Below, piece after piece: positions 35,327-46,180 of a stretch of DNA of 64,000 nucleotides (its first letter is position 1; every line of letters starts with the position of its first letter). A program made the translations under genes and the position numbers. The notes under the pieces are model-generated. The model saw nothing but the letters and a program-made list of their open reading frames with translations, was not told where the DNA came from and did not search any database. Source of the stretch: Euphorbia lathyris (taxonomy: Eukaryota > Streptophyta > Magnoliopsida > Malpighiales > Euphorbiaceae); NCBI RefSeq assembly GCF_963576675.1, contig NC_088916.1, positions 50,035,001 to 50,099,000 of the forward strand, given 5' to 3'.

Positions 35327-35335
35327 TATTTTCAA

Positions 35336-36235
35336 GCCTAATTAATGAAAAATGAAGTTGTTTCTTCGTTAATAGAAGATATGCAGTTTCAAGTCTTATT
35401 TGACTAGCCGTAAATTGAAAATATCAATTTACATGTACCTAAATTTTAACCATCAGTTCAGTTAGGCATGCTTTCCAATTTAATTTTTCGGTTTCCGAGT
35501 CGGATAACGGTTTTATTGGTTTTCTTTTTTGTGCACCCTTATCACTGATAAAAAAAAATATGGGGATGGAATATAGGAGTAGTTGCCGACCTTACCTTAT
35601 ATGAAGATAACCCTATTGGAATGAAAGTTGAATAGTGTATAAATTGTAATAGTAAAAAAGAAACTAGCTCCATACTTTATACCTTTCCTTTTTACTTTAA
35701 TTTTATTCTGTTTTTCAGAAAAATGGAAATTGAAATGAACTTCAATTTTATCATGCATATTCAATGGAAGAGTATAGGTGTTTTTTTTTCTTTCTTAACG
35801 GGTTCGTGTCGTATTCGTGTCAATGTCAATTTTTAGGTTAATTCTAAATGAGTCAACTTAACCAAAGTCAGAAACTTTTGTATCATATTAATGTCAACTT
35901 TGTGTTGTGTTATTTTTTATCACATGTAATTTTACTATGTGTATATGTTAATAACGGCTTTTATAAATATAGGAGCATATGATAATATTTTTAAATATTT
36001 AACGTCATTTTTGGATTATATGTAACTATCCAAAAGTTCTCTAATATCATGGGATCATGTAATGTGTTTACAATTCACATTTTATTTTACTATCTCAATT
36101 AAGAATTACTTGTAACTATATGGTTCGAGTCGTGTTTGCAAGTAATAATTGTATTGGTTATGGTGTTCATTAGGTTTTCCTTACATGTTAATGTTGTGAT
36201 TTGTGGATACGCTACATGCCTTCTTCTCTTATAAA
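35336..36235. other. Intergenic, AT-rich
   Basis: I see no gene, repeat end or RNA here. There are short phrases only. Confidence 0.4.
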
Positions 36236-36651
36236 GGCCCTGTTTGGGAATTAGCTGTTAGCTGTTAGCTGATTACATTAGCTGTTAGCTGATTACATTA
36301 ACTGATTTGACTAGCTGATTTGATTAGCTGTTTGTGTAGACCTGTTTGGTAAAAATTAGCTGATTGATAATAGCGGTTTGTGCAAAAAGACGAACAAGGG
36401 TATTAATTTTGGCACAGGAGAAGAGTGGGTCTATCTATTAGGGTTAAAGAAGTCCATTAATTTTAATATTGCAAAACGCTAATTGAAAAAACTCCTTTTA
36501 AGAGCTTTTTCTAAATTAGCGTTTTCATCCCAAAACTCTCTCCCAAACCTCTCTCTACCAAACACTCCAATTAGTGGTTTCAGTGGTCAAACCTCTAAAA
36601 TTGGTCAAAACCGCTCTTTTTATCCCAAAACGCTCTTTACCAAACAGGGCC
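36236..36651. mobile_element. MITE, 416 bp
   Basis: The ends are GGCCCTGTTTGGGAA and its inverse TTACCAAACAGGGCC. The interior has repeated TTAGCTG phrases on the left and AAACGCTCTT-type phrases on the right. AAA flanks both sides, too short and simple to fix the superfamily (hAT or PIF/Harbinger are possible). Confidence 0.65.
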
Positions 36652-36965
36652 AAAGTCTCACTTATGGGCTTTTGATTTTATTACATTTTATTAATAGAGA
36701 TGACATTTAAAATATGAAAAAATATAATAATAATTTAAATATCCATTTCAATTCTTATCCAACTCAAAATTCATGTATTAATTCAAAAACAATATATTTC
36801 TTATTAAATTAAATTCAAACACTGTATGTAATAATGATTTTGCCAACTCTAAGTTTTGGGGCTGAACCAAGTACAATGAGTATGCTTCACGTCAGTTATA
36901 GAGCTGATAATATTTTTTATTTGGTAACCAAATTAGAATTTTTATACTTGTACTATTATTCTAAT

Positions 36966-37346
36966 GACATTACACTCATTTAGGTCCCCAAACTAAAGAG
37001 ACAAAGTTAATTAGGACCCTAAATTATCAAAACTATCAATCAAGTTCCTAAACTAAGCAAAAATCATCAATTGAGCTCTCATCTTATCCTAAAATCAGAA
37101 ACTGTGACTATTTGATATAAACTGTAATAATCTCTGTGTTGTTTTGAAATGAGTTTGAGTAAGAGGGTCTGAAACTGTTCAACAGAATGATTTTCGATGA
37201 GGCTTCAATTGATGATTTTTTGTTTAGAATGTGGGACTCAATTGATGATTTTTGGTTAGTTCAGGGATCTGATTGATGATTTTGATAGTTTAAGGTCCTA
37301 ATTAACTTTAAAGCCTTAGTTTAGAGATCCAAATTGATATTATGTC
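36966..37346. mobile_element. MULE-type MITE, 381 bp
   Basis: A perfect 9-bp duplication TATTCTAAT flanks the element (36957-36965 and 37347-37355). Termini are GACATTACACTCATTTAGG and, inverted, GACATAATATCAATTTGG, with inverted arms over 100 bp long (CTAAACTAA, AGTTAATTAGGACC, AAATCATCAATTGAG). The 9-bp duplication points to Mutator-like transposition. It is non-coding and a relative of 53286-53835. Confidence 0.85.
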
Positions 37347-38105
37347 TATTCTAATTTACACACATCAATCTTAGGTTCAATTTCCAGAAACTTCAATGTA
37401 TTCTTTCATTGTTGTTTAATATTGTTACCGATATTTTAGAAATACATTAATTTTCAACTTTCAACGTGTAGTACGCGGGCATGCTGTGAAAGCTAATTCT
37501 CAAATAATAATTATATTTTTAGAGAATTTAATGAACTAACACGTTTAAACTTGAATTTTAGAAACGAAATGACAGACAAAAGCTTTACAATTAAGATTGA
37601 ATATTCAGAGATAAAATTTAATGGTTGAAATGAAATTTTAAGAATCGAATTAAGAAGATAAATTTTGACAGGAACTAGAAATCGGAAATTGGGTAATGAA
37701 ATTTGGGAATTGGAAATGGGAAATTATAGGTTGGAGATAGAGATTGAATACTGGAAAACGAAATTAAAATGTGGAAAGAGAGATTTTTGAGATTGATTTT
37801 GAAATGTAATTTGTTGTGTTTGTTTGGGTGTTTAAAAAGTGAGTTACTAAACCCAGCCTTAATTTTACACTTCTAGTCCCGTGAATAGACCGAAATACCC
37901 TTTGCACTAAATTTCAAAAAACCCAAAACCTCTCAAGAAGCCGAAACGATTTTTGCTCAAATCCGGACAAATTAGTGAGCCGAATCATGGATGGTGATAG
38001 AAACCGTAAAGGAAAAGCTAAAATGGTACGATTTACCGCTTTATTTCGTTGATTTTTGCATCGAATTGAATCTGTTGTGGTTTTTAAAAATTTCGGCCGG
38101 AATCG

Positions 38106-38295
38106 CAGTCGGGCGTATGAACATCACGCCCGATCTGCGGTTCGGGCGTATGAGTATCACGCCCGACCAGTGGTTCGGGCGTGATAGCCACATGCCCGAA
38201 CCAATGGTAGGGCGTGATGCTCATACGTCGTAACCACTGATAGGGCGTGATGTGCATACGCCCGACCAATGGTTCGGGCGTGATTCCCTTACGCC
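38106..38295. repeat. 33-bp GC-rich array in intron 1
   Basis: Six units start at 38111, 38144, 38177, 38210, 38243 and 38276, an exact 33-bp spacing. Each unit has GGGCGT(A/G)(T/A)... at the start and ...ACGCCC(G) about 12 bp later, so each can fold on itself. It is embedded in an AT-rich intron. Confidence 0.9.
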
Positions 38296-38319
38296 CCCGT
38301 TTTTTTTAATAAAAATTAA

Positions 38320-38735
38320 TATTTTTTAAAATTTTAGTAATTTAGTTTAATTTTAGTAAACATTTAGTATAAAAATTAATATTTTTTAAAATTTTAGTAA
38401 TTTTAGTTTAATTTTAGTAAACATTTAGTATAAATTTTAGTATAAAAATTAATATTTTTTAAAATTTTAGTAATTTTAGTTTAATTTTAGTAAACATTTA
38501 GTATAAATTTTAGTATAAAAATTAATATTTTTTAAAATTTTAGTAATTTAGTGTAATTTTAGTTTAATTATAGTAAACATTTTAGTAATTTAGTGTAATT
38601 TTAGTATAATTTAGTATAAATTGAGAATAACTATATTATAATTTTATTAGTTTAGTAGTATTTTAGCATAATTTTATAAATTTAGTATAATTTACATTAT
38701 TTACAATTTTATTAATTTAGTGTAATATTTTTTGT
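38320..38735. repeat. AT-rich TTTTAGTAA/TAGTAT repeats in intron 1
   Basis: About 60-80 bp units (TTAATATTTTTTAAAATTTTAG then TAATTTTAGTTTAATTTTAG) recur, with roughly nine TAGTAT occurrences by eye. Confidence 0.8.
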
Positions 38736-39110
38736 AGACGGAGCGGCCTACTAGGGGTGGGAAATCCATCCCGTCATCTGCTCGTCGTCTAGATATGGAC
38801 GACGAGGATGATACACCACGTCATACGAGATTGCGTGGTATAGATATTTTTAGTCGTAGGCGGAGAGGGGCTGCGACGGAGCAGGTGAGGAGGGGGCCGA
38901 TTGCGGATCAGGCCGATATTCATGGATCAGAGGGGGCGACTGATTTTGATGACAGAGAGCCCGATAGCGATTCTTTTCAGGACTACCTGGATGTGGCAGC
39001 CCGGTCAGTGCGACAGTCCGCTGTTGCACATGATCGCGAGGTTGAGGAGAGCGATGAGCAGCTGACCCCGGGGAGACAGCCGACCCAGCGCGTAGGAGGT
39101 CGTTTTGCGA

Positions 39111-39522
39111 GTACAAGTATTTTAGTATTGTTTAGTATTTTTTAATATTATTTAGTATAATTTTAGGATAATTTAGTATTTTTTAGTATAATTTTTTAAT
39201 ATTTTTGAGTATAATCTAGTATAATTTTAGTATAATTTAGTATAATTTAGTATAATTTAGTATTTTTTAGTATAATTTTTTAATATTTTTGAGTATAATT
39301 TAGTATAATCTAGTATAATTTTAGTATAATCTAGTATAATTTTAGTATAATTTAGTATTTTTTTTTTTTGTATAATTTTAGTATAATTTAGTATAATCTT
39401 TTAGTATTTTCTAGTATAATTTTAGTATAATCTAGTATAATTTTAGTATAATTTAGTATTTTTTTTTTGTATAATTTAGTATAATTTTTTAGTATAAGTT
39501 AGTATAATTTTATAATTTTCAG
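39111..39522. repeat. TAGTAT-packed intron 2
   Basis: By eye about 28 copies of TAGTAT, mostly as TTTAGTATAAT, CTAGTATAAT or TTTAGTATTTT, lie in this 412-bp intron. All are in the same orientation, on the coding strand. Confidence 0.85.
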
Positions 39523-41490
39523 GGACAAGCAAACGTCCCAAAGCTAGTGAGGACGAGAGCTGGGTAGTTACTGCACCGGTTGATGGTGGTCCCGTTGATG
39601 GTTCCGTGATTCCTAGTTTTCTAGGACATGTTGCCTCACGGATGTTGGGAGGAGAGATTTGGTCGCTTCTGACATGCTACAACAGATCATCAGCATGCCG
39701 AGATTTGTGTCAGTGGTTTTCTGGTGCATCACCCGAGGTAAGAATAATATAGTGTGTCAACATTTATTGTAATTTGTATTTTTAACTATAAACATACAAA
39801 ACATTCAGTAATTGTATAAATTGTATATGTGTCATTTTACAGCTGAGGGAGATGATCGAGAGGACTGGTTTGTCTCACCTTCCACAGGCCATGTTTAAGA
39901 ACCTCGACACTCCGCTATTGACTGCGTTCGTGGAGCGGTGGCAGCCCGATACAAACTCCTTCCACATGCCGTTCGGGGAGATGACTATCCAGCTGCATGA
40001 TGTGTGGCAGATTCTTCGGATCCCGATCGACGGTCCGATGGTGTCCGAGTCTCCCCCTACTGACTCGCTTCATGCCATGTGCATGATGATGTTTGGGGTG
40101 AGTCAGGCTGAGCTTCTGTTGCCGACTAGTCATTTATGGGCAGGTGGAGGTGTATTTGTTGGGGCTGTACAGGGGCTACTCGCTGAGGGTAGGGATGACG
40201 CTACTCGGGCCACAGCGTGGATGTGGCTTATGCTTGGATCCACTCTGTTTGTTGACAAGAGTGTAGATAGGATTAGGCCGGCCCATCTTCATGAGGTTTA
40301 CAGCGGTGTCAGCGGGGCAGCTGGACTATCATGGGGGTCTGCCACACTAGCCATGTTGTACCGGCAGCTGGGGATAGCGAGCAGAGGAGACTGCTCAGGT
40401 ATATGCAGATGTTTGACCCTACTGCAGGCATGGATATATGAGTATTTTTCGGTTTTCCGGCCGCATAGAGGAGCTCACTTGATCCCAGCTGACCATGTCC
40501 GTGCACTGAGATGGGAGGTCGGGGTACCAGGCAAGACGACCGTCCGACTAGATACCTTTCGGGGGCAGCTGGATCGTATGACGGCGGCAGAGGTATTTTA
40601 TAAAATTTTAGAATTTATTTAATTACTATTTATAGTATATTATTTTTTTATTGAGTATTACTTTTTTTCAGGTGACGTGGTTGCCTTATGGTCCTGTCGC
40701 CGATGATGATCGGCTTCGAGTGTCCTACGCCGGTTGGATACGGTGTAGAGACATCATCGAGCCGTATATGCCCGACCGAGCGCTGCGACAGGTCGAATAT
40801 ACTCAGCCTATCCCAGCTGAGCGTATTAGACCTGATAAAGCAGTACGACCATGGAAGTCGTTATCGTACAGGCTCACGCATTCCTTAGTCACAGTTGAGG
40901 ACACCTAGCGGAGATTTCCATCGGCTCGGGGCATTGATCGGAGGAGATGCCGACCAGTTGGATACGATCCCACTACCTGTGATCCTGCTTATATGGATTG
41001 GTATAGGCAATATTCGCATCCCCATCTCCTTCATGCACCACAGGCTAGACCGGTACAGCATGCTCGCGCCAACAGCGAATTTGTAAGTTTATTATTATTT
41101 AATATTATTATTTAGTATTAGTTTATATGTGTTTAATTTTTAATATTTATTTATTACTTTTTTTTGCAGTGGGTTAGCTGGTTGTGGCGTGTCACCCAAC
41201 TATCGGCTACCCACCGATCTGACGAGGATGTTCCACGCATTAAGAGGGAGATGGATGAGTTTATGGATGCGTGGCGTCGGGCGAGCTGATTTTTTGTTGT
41301 AGACATTCATACATTTAAACACTTTTTGTTGTAGATATTAAATTTACTCTATTACGTTTATAAATGTTTATGTTTATTAATGTTTATTTTAATTTTTATG
41401 TTTTTAAATTTTTTTTGTTAAGTACATTTATGTAGTTACGGGCTTAACGGACTATTTACGGGTTTAACGGCCTATTTACGGGATTCATAA

Positions 41491-41723
41491 GCTATTTTTT
41501 TTTTGCTCTCTCGATACACGGGCATGTGAACATCACGCCTCCCCGGCGTGATAGCCCTACGCCTCACCGTGTGGTCGGACGTGATAGTTCCACGTCCGAC
41601 CACACGGTGTGGCGTGGGGCTATCACGCCCGACCACACGGGGAGGCGTGATCTTCACACGTCCCACCATGAGGTGAGGCGTGATGTCCATACGCCCGTGC
41701 ATCGAGAGAGCAAAAAAAATAGC
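41491..41723. repeat. Imperfect 233-bp hairpin behind PMD gene
   Basis: The outer arms GCTATTTTTTTTTTGCTCTC and its inverse at 41707-41723 pair, then CGAT(A/G)CACGGGC, then ACATCACGCCTC units. The right arm has one extra GC-rich unit of about 33 bp, so the centre is shifted to about 41587 (GGACGTG...CACGTCC). Units resemble the intron 1 array (GGCGTGAT/ATCACGCC). Confidence 0.8.
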
Positions 41724-41818
41724 TTTTTCCACCCCAAAACCTATGAAAAGGTAATTCCGTCCTTCCACGGGACTAGGGGTGGGAAATTGGGGCAGTGTTT
41801 AACAACACCCTTTAAAAA

Positions 41819-42962
41819 TGGATAAAAACAACTCATATTTATAGATTATTTGAGCATCCACTACTCCAATTAGTCCATAAATTTATTCAACATCACTTCC
41901 ACTACTTCAATTCAGATTAGAAGCGAAATTCATGAATCATTGTTGAAAATTATGGCTGCAAATCTACCAAGATAATCGGAGCCACATTTTGTTATCTTCT
42001 TTTTTTTTTTTTTCCATATTCGTGCTTTTTGCAGTAAACTTCAAAAATTCATATATCATTCGTTATAAGTTTGTTTGATGTTCATGAGTAGTCCCTGAAT
42101 TTCTTGAAACTTCTAGTTTCATAATTCCTTGCCGCCGTTCCAAAATTTCGTTGTTTGATACCTCGAAAATTCATCAAAATTAAGTGTTCGGATTCGTTTA
42201 AAAGTAACAATTATTCCCACTTTACATTTTTCTTTTTATTTATTTATTTATTAATATTTTTATTTCATTTTTATTTTATCAACTATATAATAAAATTACA
42301 TTCAATAGTATTTAATTACAGAAAAATAAATTAAAAATTAGTTCCCAATGTATTATGATATGTGCTATTATTATTTTAATATTTTATTTTATTTTGAAAT
42401 AGAAGACCATATCTGTTTTTAATTCTAAAGTTTTAAGGATGAAGAAAGTATAAATTTTCAAATTCTTTCAAAGATGAAATTATAAAAATTCAAAGGACCC
42501 TAAGCCTTCCACCAGCATTATTGCTTAACGTGGATTGCTCTCTCATGTCAATTTCAATTTGTACCTTATTGGTTTTCGACTTGTGGTTACATATTACAAA
42601 ATTAGAAATTATTATCACATGTTTCTATTTCATGAAATTTTCTAATAAAAGAATCTCATCTTTTGCTGTCACTTTCTTTATTTACAGAGTTTTTGGAGTT
42701 ATATTTCTTTGTAAATTTCTTTTCACCGTGATTCTATGAACACAAATACATGGACCAATATGCCCTTGATGTTAGATATTTTCCAAGCTGAAGTTTATTT
42801 ATTTATTTTTTGAGAACATTGAGGAATTGTTCAGGGGCTAGCTTGGAAGAAATGATAATAAGTAATTTGTCTTATGGTTCAAGGAAAGCATATTCTAGAT
42901 ATGAAAGTAAAGGTTTAAATTCAAGTTGAGGTGGTTCTTCAATAGAGGGTTTCATTCGTTCT
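41819..42962. other. Intergenic, AT-rich
   Basis: There is no gene that I can support. A T-rich run lies at 41999-42013. Nothing else is distinct. Confidence 0.4.
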
Positions 42963-42967
42963 TTTGG

Positions 42968-43690
42968 TGATGCGGGGCATCCTCTTCCTGGATCGGATCC
43001 GGACGAGGGAAGTCGGAGGAAGAACCAAGCCCCAGCAACAAGCGAGTAAAGAGGCCAAACAATGCCATACAACAACTCAGCAACTCAGGCACGCTCCGCG
43101 TGAAGGAAGGTTTGATCCGGAGAAGAGTTCAGCAGCCAATCCACGCTCCGCTTGGATTTGGGCACGCTCCGCGCGAATGAGGATTGATCCAAAAAAAAGT
43201 CCAGGAGGTCACCTACGCGGGGCTTGGATTGGGCATGCTCCACTTGGGGGAAAAACACGCCCCGCGTGGTTTCACTTTAATGAACTTGCTCCTTACTCCA
43301 GCTTCCTCCTTAATTACAATCTTGTCACTCATTATTTACAACCCCTGCCACTCCCTATTTACCATCCATGACACCTGTTTACTTTCAATCCATTTTACCC
43401 ATAACCTTGCTCTTTAATTAATTAGGTTAAGCTAGCCTTTTATGTAATTTGACAATTAGGTTTTAGATGATATAAATTCACCTCTTTGTCATTGTAATAG
43501 TTAACTTTTTATCAATCAATATTAAATCTTCTTCAAGAAGCTTTTGTTAAGGGTTTTCACTTTCAACAATGAGGAATTCTTATTTTCTATGGATTTAGTC
43601 CATAAAACTCGGGATTCACTCCTTCTAGTTTAGCTAGAGAAGAAATATCTTTGTGAGTTTAAGATTAAAACCCTCAGACTAAACCGATCG
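42968..43690 (+). repeat. 5' LTR of non-autonomous element
   Basis: U3 holds a cluster of CACGCTCCGCGTG-type motifs (43090-43270), a TATA box TATAAATT at 43471, and a leader ending near CCGATC. Copies of the motif occur in both orientations (CACGCTCCGCG and ACGCGGGGC). The exact 3' end is uncertain because the two LTRs diverge in the last few bases. Confidence 0.85.
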
Positions 43691-43718
43691 TTTTCCTTAA
43701 CGGAGACTTCTTTCGACT

Positions 43719-44564
43719 ATGGATCAACCAAGTTCATCTCTACCATCCGAAGTAACCGCCAACAAGGGATTGGAAAATCTCAAAGCCATTGTGAGAAGGT
43801 ATCAAGCGAGTTATAGGGAGGAATTTCGGGTGATAAACGAGTTAACGAGGAAGCTTACGACATCCATAGGGAGTCTCAAGCAAGAATATCGAAATATCTC
43901 CCAACCAACCATGGAAGTCCCTCCTAAAGATCAATCACCAATCTTTTCTCCTTTACACATTGAAGAGGTAAATCCAAAGCTTTCAATTCTTGATGTGGAA
44001 GTTGTGGGTATGCCTACTATTAGTGAGGATTTGGTTGTTTGTAGTGTTGTTAGCAATTTAAATTCTCATTGTGGAGTTGTTGATAATGAATTTATGAATG
44101 AGGATTTAAATGTATATGTGGATGAGGAGGAAGGAATGCTTGTAGGTGAGAACATGAGGAAGGTTGACTTTTTATGTGGAAATATTGAGGGAACCTATGT
44201 TGCAAGAGATACTCCCCAAGTGTTTGATAAAATGCCTCTTAAGCATAATCTTATTTGTAAGTTTGAGGAAAGTGAAGGCATTATTCTTGAGGAATGGGAG
44301 AGTGACTTTGGGCTTATTAATCTCTTTGAGGAGCATGATGAAATTAGTTTATGTGTGGAGATTGATGGCTATGGAGATGGGAGAGATGTTGGTGGTTCAA
44401 CTATAGTTGGGTGTAACATGTCGTTTGGGTCGGGTAGTTATTCCAATGATTTAGCTGGCTTGAACTATAGAGAGAAGTGGAAGGAAACAAGAGGTCGTGG
44501 GAAAAGATGGTTCATGGACGAGAGGGAAATGAATTTGAGTACGAACACGAAGAAGAGGAGTTAG
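43719..44564 (+). CDS. Unrecognised N-terminal ORF of LTR element
   Basis: This is a frame of 281 codons starting MDQPSSSLPSEVTANKGLEN about 30 bp behind the LTR, the place of gag. I recognise no capsid domain. The first 70 residues are charged and probably helical (ENLKAIVRRYQASYREEFRV); the rest is acidic with EE/DE clusters and ends in a basic patch (KETRGRGKRW). The frame passes by overlap into the next one (44477-44677, EEEELEEEN), which suggests a frameshift in a once longer protein. A highly diverged gag is possible, as is a non-gag cargo gene. Confidence 0.5.
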   Translation: MDQPSSSLPSEVTANKGLENLKAIVRRYQASYREEFRVINELTRKLTTSIGSLKQEYRNISQPTMEVPPKDQSPIFSPLHIEEVNPKLSILDVEVVGMPTISEDLVVCSVVSNLNSHCGVVDNEFMNEDLNVYVDEEEGMLVGENMRKVDFLCGNIEGTYVARDTPQVFDKMPLKHNLICKFEESEGIILEEWESDFGLINLFEEHDEISLCVEIDGYGDGRDVGGSTIVGCNMSFGSGSYSNDLAGLNYREKWKETRGRGKRWFMDEREMNLSTNTKKRS

Positions 44565-45690
44565 AAGAGGAGAACCAATCTGAGAATGAGCTAGAAAGAA
44601 ATGAGGAACGTGATTATTATGAAGGCGAACTCGAGGATGAGGTTAAAGAGAGAGAGAGAGCATGCTTCCGAAGATGAAATATGTGAGGATGGTGAACTTT
44701 GTCAGTTCATATGAGTTTGATTATGATGAAGATGGTAGAGTTTACCATGGGGAGGATGAACGTCGAAGCATTGAGTGGAACCAATAAGGGGCCTCTTATG
44801 AAGAAGACGAAGATGGGGTCTACTATGATGAGAGTGAGCACCGGTGTGTTGATTGGGATCGATACGGGGCTCTGTATGAAGATAATGAAGGTAGATTCTA
44901 TTGTGATGATGAATTGGAGGATGTTGAACGGAACTACAATGAAGGTATCTATGAGTATGATGGAGGAAGGTTCCGTCATGAAGATGAGTTGGGAAATGTA
45001 GAGTGGAACCGAAACGAAGAAGCTTATGATGGTGAAGAAGGTCGATTTCGAGATGATTATGAGTCGGGAAATGTTCGGTGGAACCGAAATGAAGGCACTT
45101 ATGAGTATGATGAAGCTCGGTTTCAAGATGACTATGAGTCGGGAATTATTGGGTGGAACCAAAATGAAGATGTTTATGATGATGAAGAAAATCGGTTCCA
45201 AGATGAAGATGAGCCGGGAAGTGTTGAGTGGAGCCAAGATGAAGACATCTATGAAGTTGATGATGATGGCAATGAGCACAATGTGTATTTGGTGACGAGG
45301 GTGCCAATGCCTAGTGAAGAGGAGCATAGCCAACGTCATCGATTATTTAAAACTCGATGCTTAGTTCTTGGGAAGAGGTGTGAGATGGTGATCGACGGAG
45401 GAAGCCAAGTGAATATCATTAGTCGGTCTGTTATGAGCAAGTTTGGGTTGGTTCCCAAGCCACATCCTAGACCTTACCGCCTTGGTTGGGTCAACGAGGT
45501 GGAAAAACTTCAAGTTACTCATTGGTGTAAAGTTCCTTTCTCTATTGGAGCTTATGGGGATGAAGCTATGTGTGATGTTGTGGAAATGGGTTCTTATGAT
45601 GTGCTACTTGGTAGGCTATGGAAATTTGATTGTGATGCCTCACATGCGGGAAGAAGCAACACCTACACCATACGCAAAGGCGGAATCTGA
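44477..45690 (+). pseudogene. Acidic 25-residue repeats plus retropepsin
   Basis: From about 44700 to 45270, 75-bp units encode a 25-residue acidic repeat (WNRNEEAYDGEEGRFRDDYE as one start; W, Y, RF and E positions recur). Four units are clear (44935-45235) and about three decayed ones precede them. The frame is interrupted upstream (TAA near 44786, slippage at the (AG)n at 44650). The retropepsin follows: VIDGGSQVNIIS near 45390, the family phrase VPKPHPRPYRLGW, PFSIGAYGDEAMCDVV, and GSYDVLLGRLWKFD near 45600. That order is typical of gypsy protease/RT-leader regions, with G in place of the usual S/T after the catalytic Asp. Confidence 0.75.
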
Positions 45691-46180
45691 TATGTCCTTA
45701 CACCTTTGAAGAGTTCTCCTAGTACGAAAACGAAGACCGTTTTGGAAGATTGTCCAACTCGGGAGTTGAATGTGAATGGGTGCATTGGTGGAATGGGTGA
45801 GACATTGAATCATCTTGACTTGGGTTCCATGAATGAGCTAGCTAGCCACTCTCCTAGTGAAGTTAATCCAAAGAGGAGAATGAGGTTGAGAAGGGGGGGG
45901 GGGGCAGCGAAGTTGGAAGTGAGGAAGTTGAGCCGATGTCCAAAGGTGACAAGTACATATCTTCCAACGAGCCACCTAAAGGGCTTCTTAAGGGGCTTCC
46001 ACCGTTGAGGAAGCTACCACATGACATAGCATGGGATCTGGGAGATAGTAAACCTAGCTCCACATATGGTGAATTGAGCTCTAGAGAGGAGGATGAAGGT
46101 ACTCTAGGAAGCCTATTGATAGCACCGAGGCACCTAGCACATGCCACATGCAAAAGAATAAAGTTCCTTACTTGGTAAAA
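45691..46180 (+). pseudogene. RT leader remnant
   Basis: LLKGLPPLRKLPHDIAWDLG near 45980-46040 matches the stretch (GLPPLR.I.H.ID) just in front of plant gypsy RT. The RT fingers and palm do not follow, so the catalytic core has been deleted or replaced. A G-run at 45894-45904 splits the frames. Confidence 0.6.

Larger units (their letters stand above)
37987..41289 (+). pseudogene. Plant mobile domain gene, six exons, one stop
   Basis: The product is a PMD protein (relatives are annotated MAIN-like or phosphatase-7-long-form-like). My exon model is: 37987-38025, 38738-39110, 39523-39737, 39843-40592, 40672-41082 and 41170-41289. All five introns start GT and end AG, and reading phases agree at every junction. 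Exon 1 is Lys/Arg-rich (MDGDRNRKGKAKM) and exon 2 acidic and charged. The PMD covers exons 3-5: LGGEIWSLLTCYNRSS near 39650, MPFGEMTIQLHDVWQIL near 39970, LTLLQAWIYEYF near 40420, VTWLPYGPVADDDRL at 40672, and AYMDWYRQYSHPHLL near 40990. The only defect seen is TAG at 40906-40908, in frame, with coding similarity continuing behind it to TGA at 41287. A recent loss, a read-through or a sequencing change are alternatives. Confidence 0.8.
37839..41810 (+). mobile_element. PMD-carrying TIR element, 4 kb
   Basis: TTTAAAAA flanks both ends (37831-37838 and 41811-41818). Inner ends are inverted: left TGAGTTACTAAACCCAGCC, right (inverted) GGGTGTTGTTAAACACTGCC. Further in, both have CTAGTCCCGTG then (A/G)CCGAAATACC-like phrases, giving about 75 bp of diverged TIR. 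The 8-9 bp duplication and long TIRs suggest a Mutator-like element. The only gene is the PMD gene; no mudrA-type transposase is visible, so mobility must have been supplied in trans. Non-coding parts hold a 33-bp array, TAGTAT-rich introns and a hairpin. Confidence 0.75.

Noticed and set aside
38106..38295. CRISPR-like appearance (regular 33-bp spacing)
   Set aside because: The units are contiguous repeats without unique spacers, in plant intron DNA with no cas genes.
44707..45339. Minus-strand frame of 210 codons rich in Ile/Phe/Leu
   Set aside because: It is the complement of the acidic repeat region (GAA/GAT codons read as TTC/ATC) and has no start context or domain; the plus strand has the meaningful repeats.
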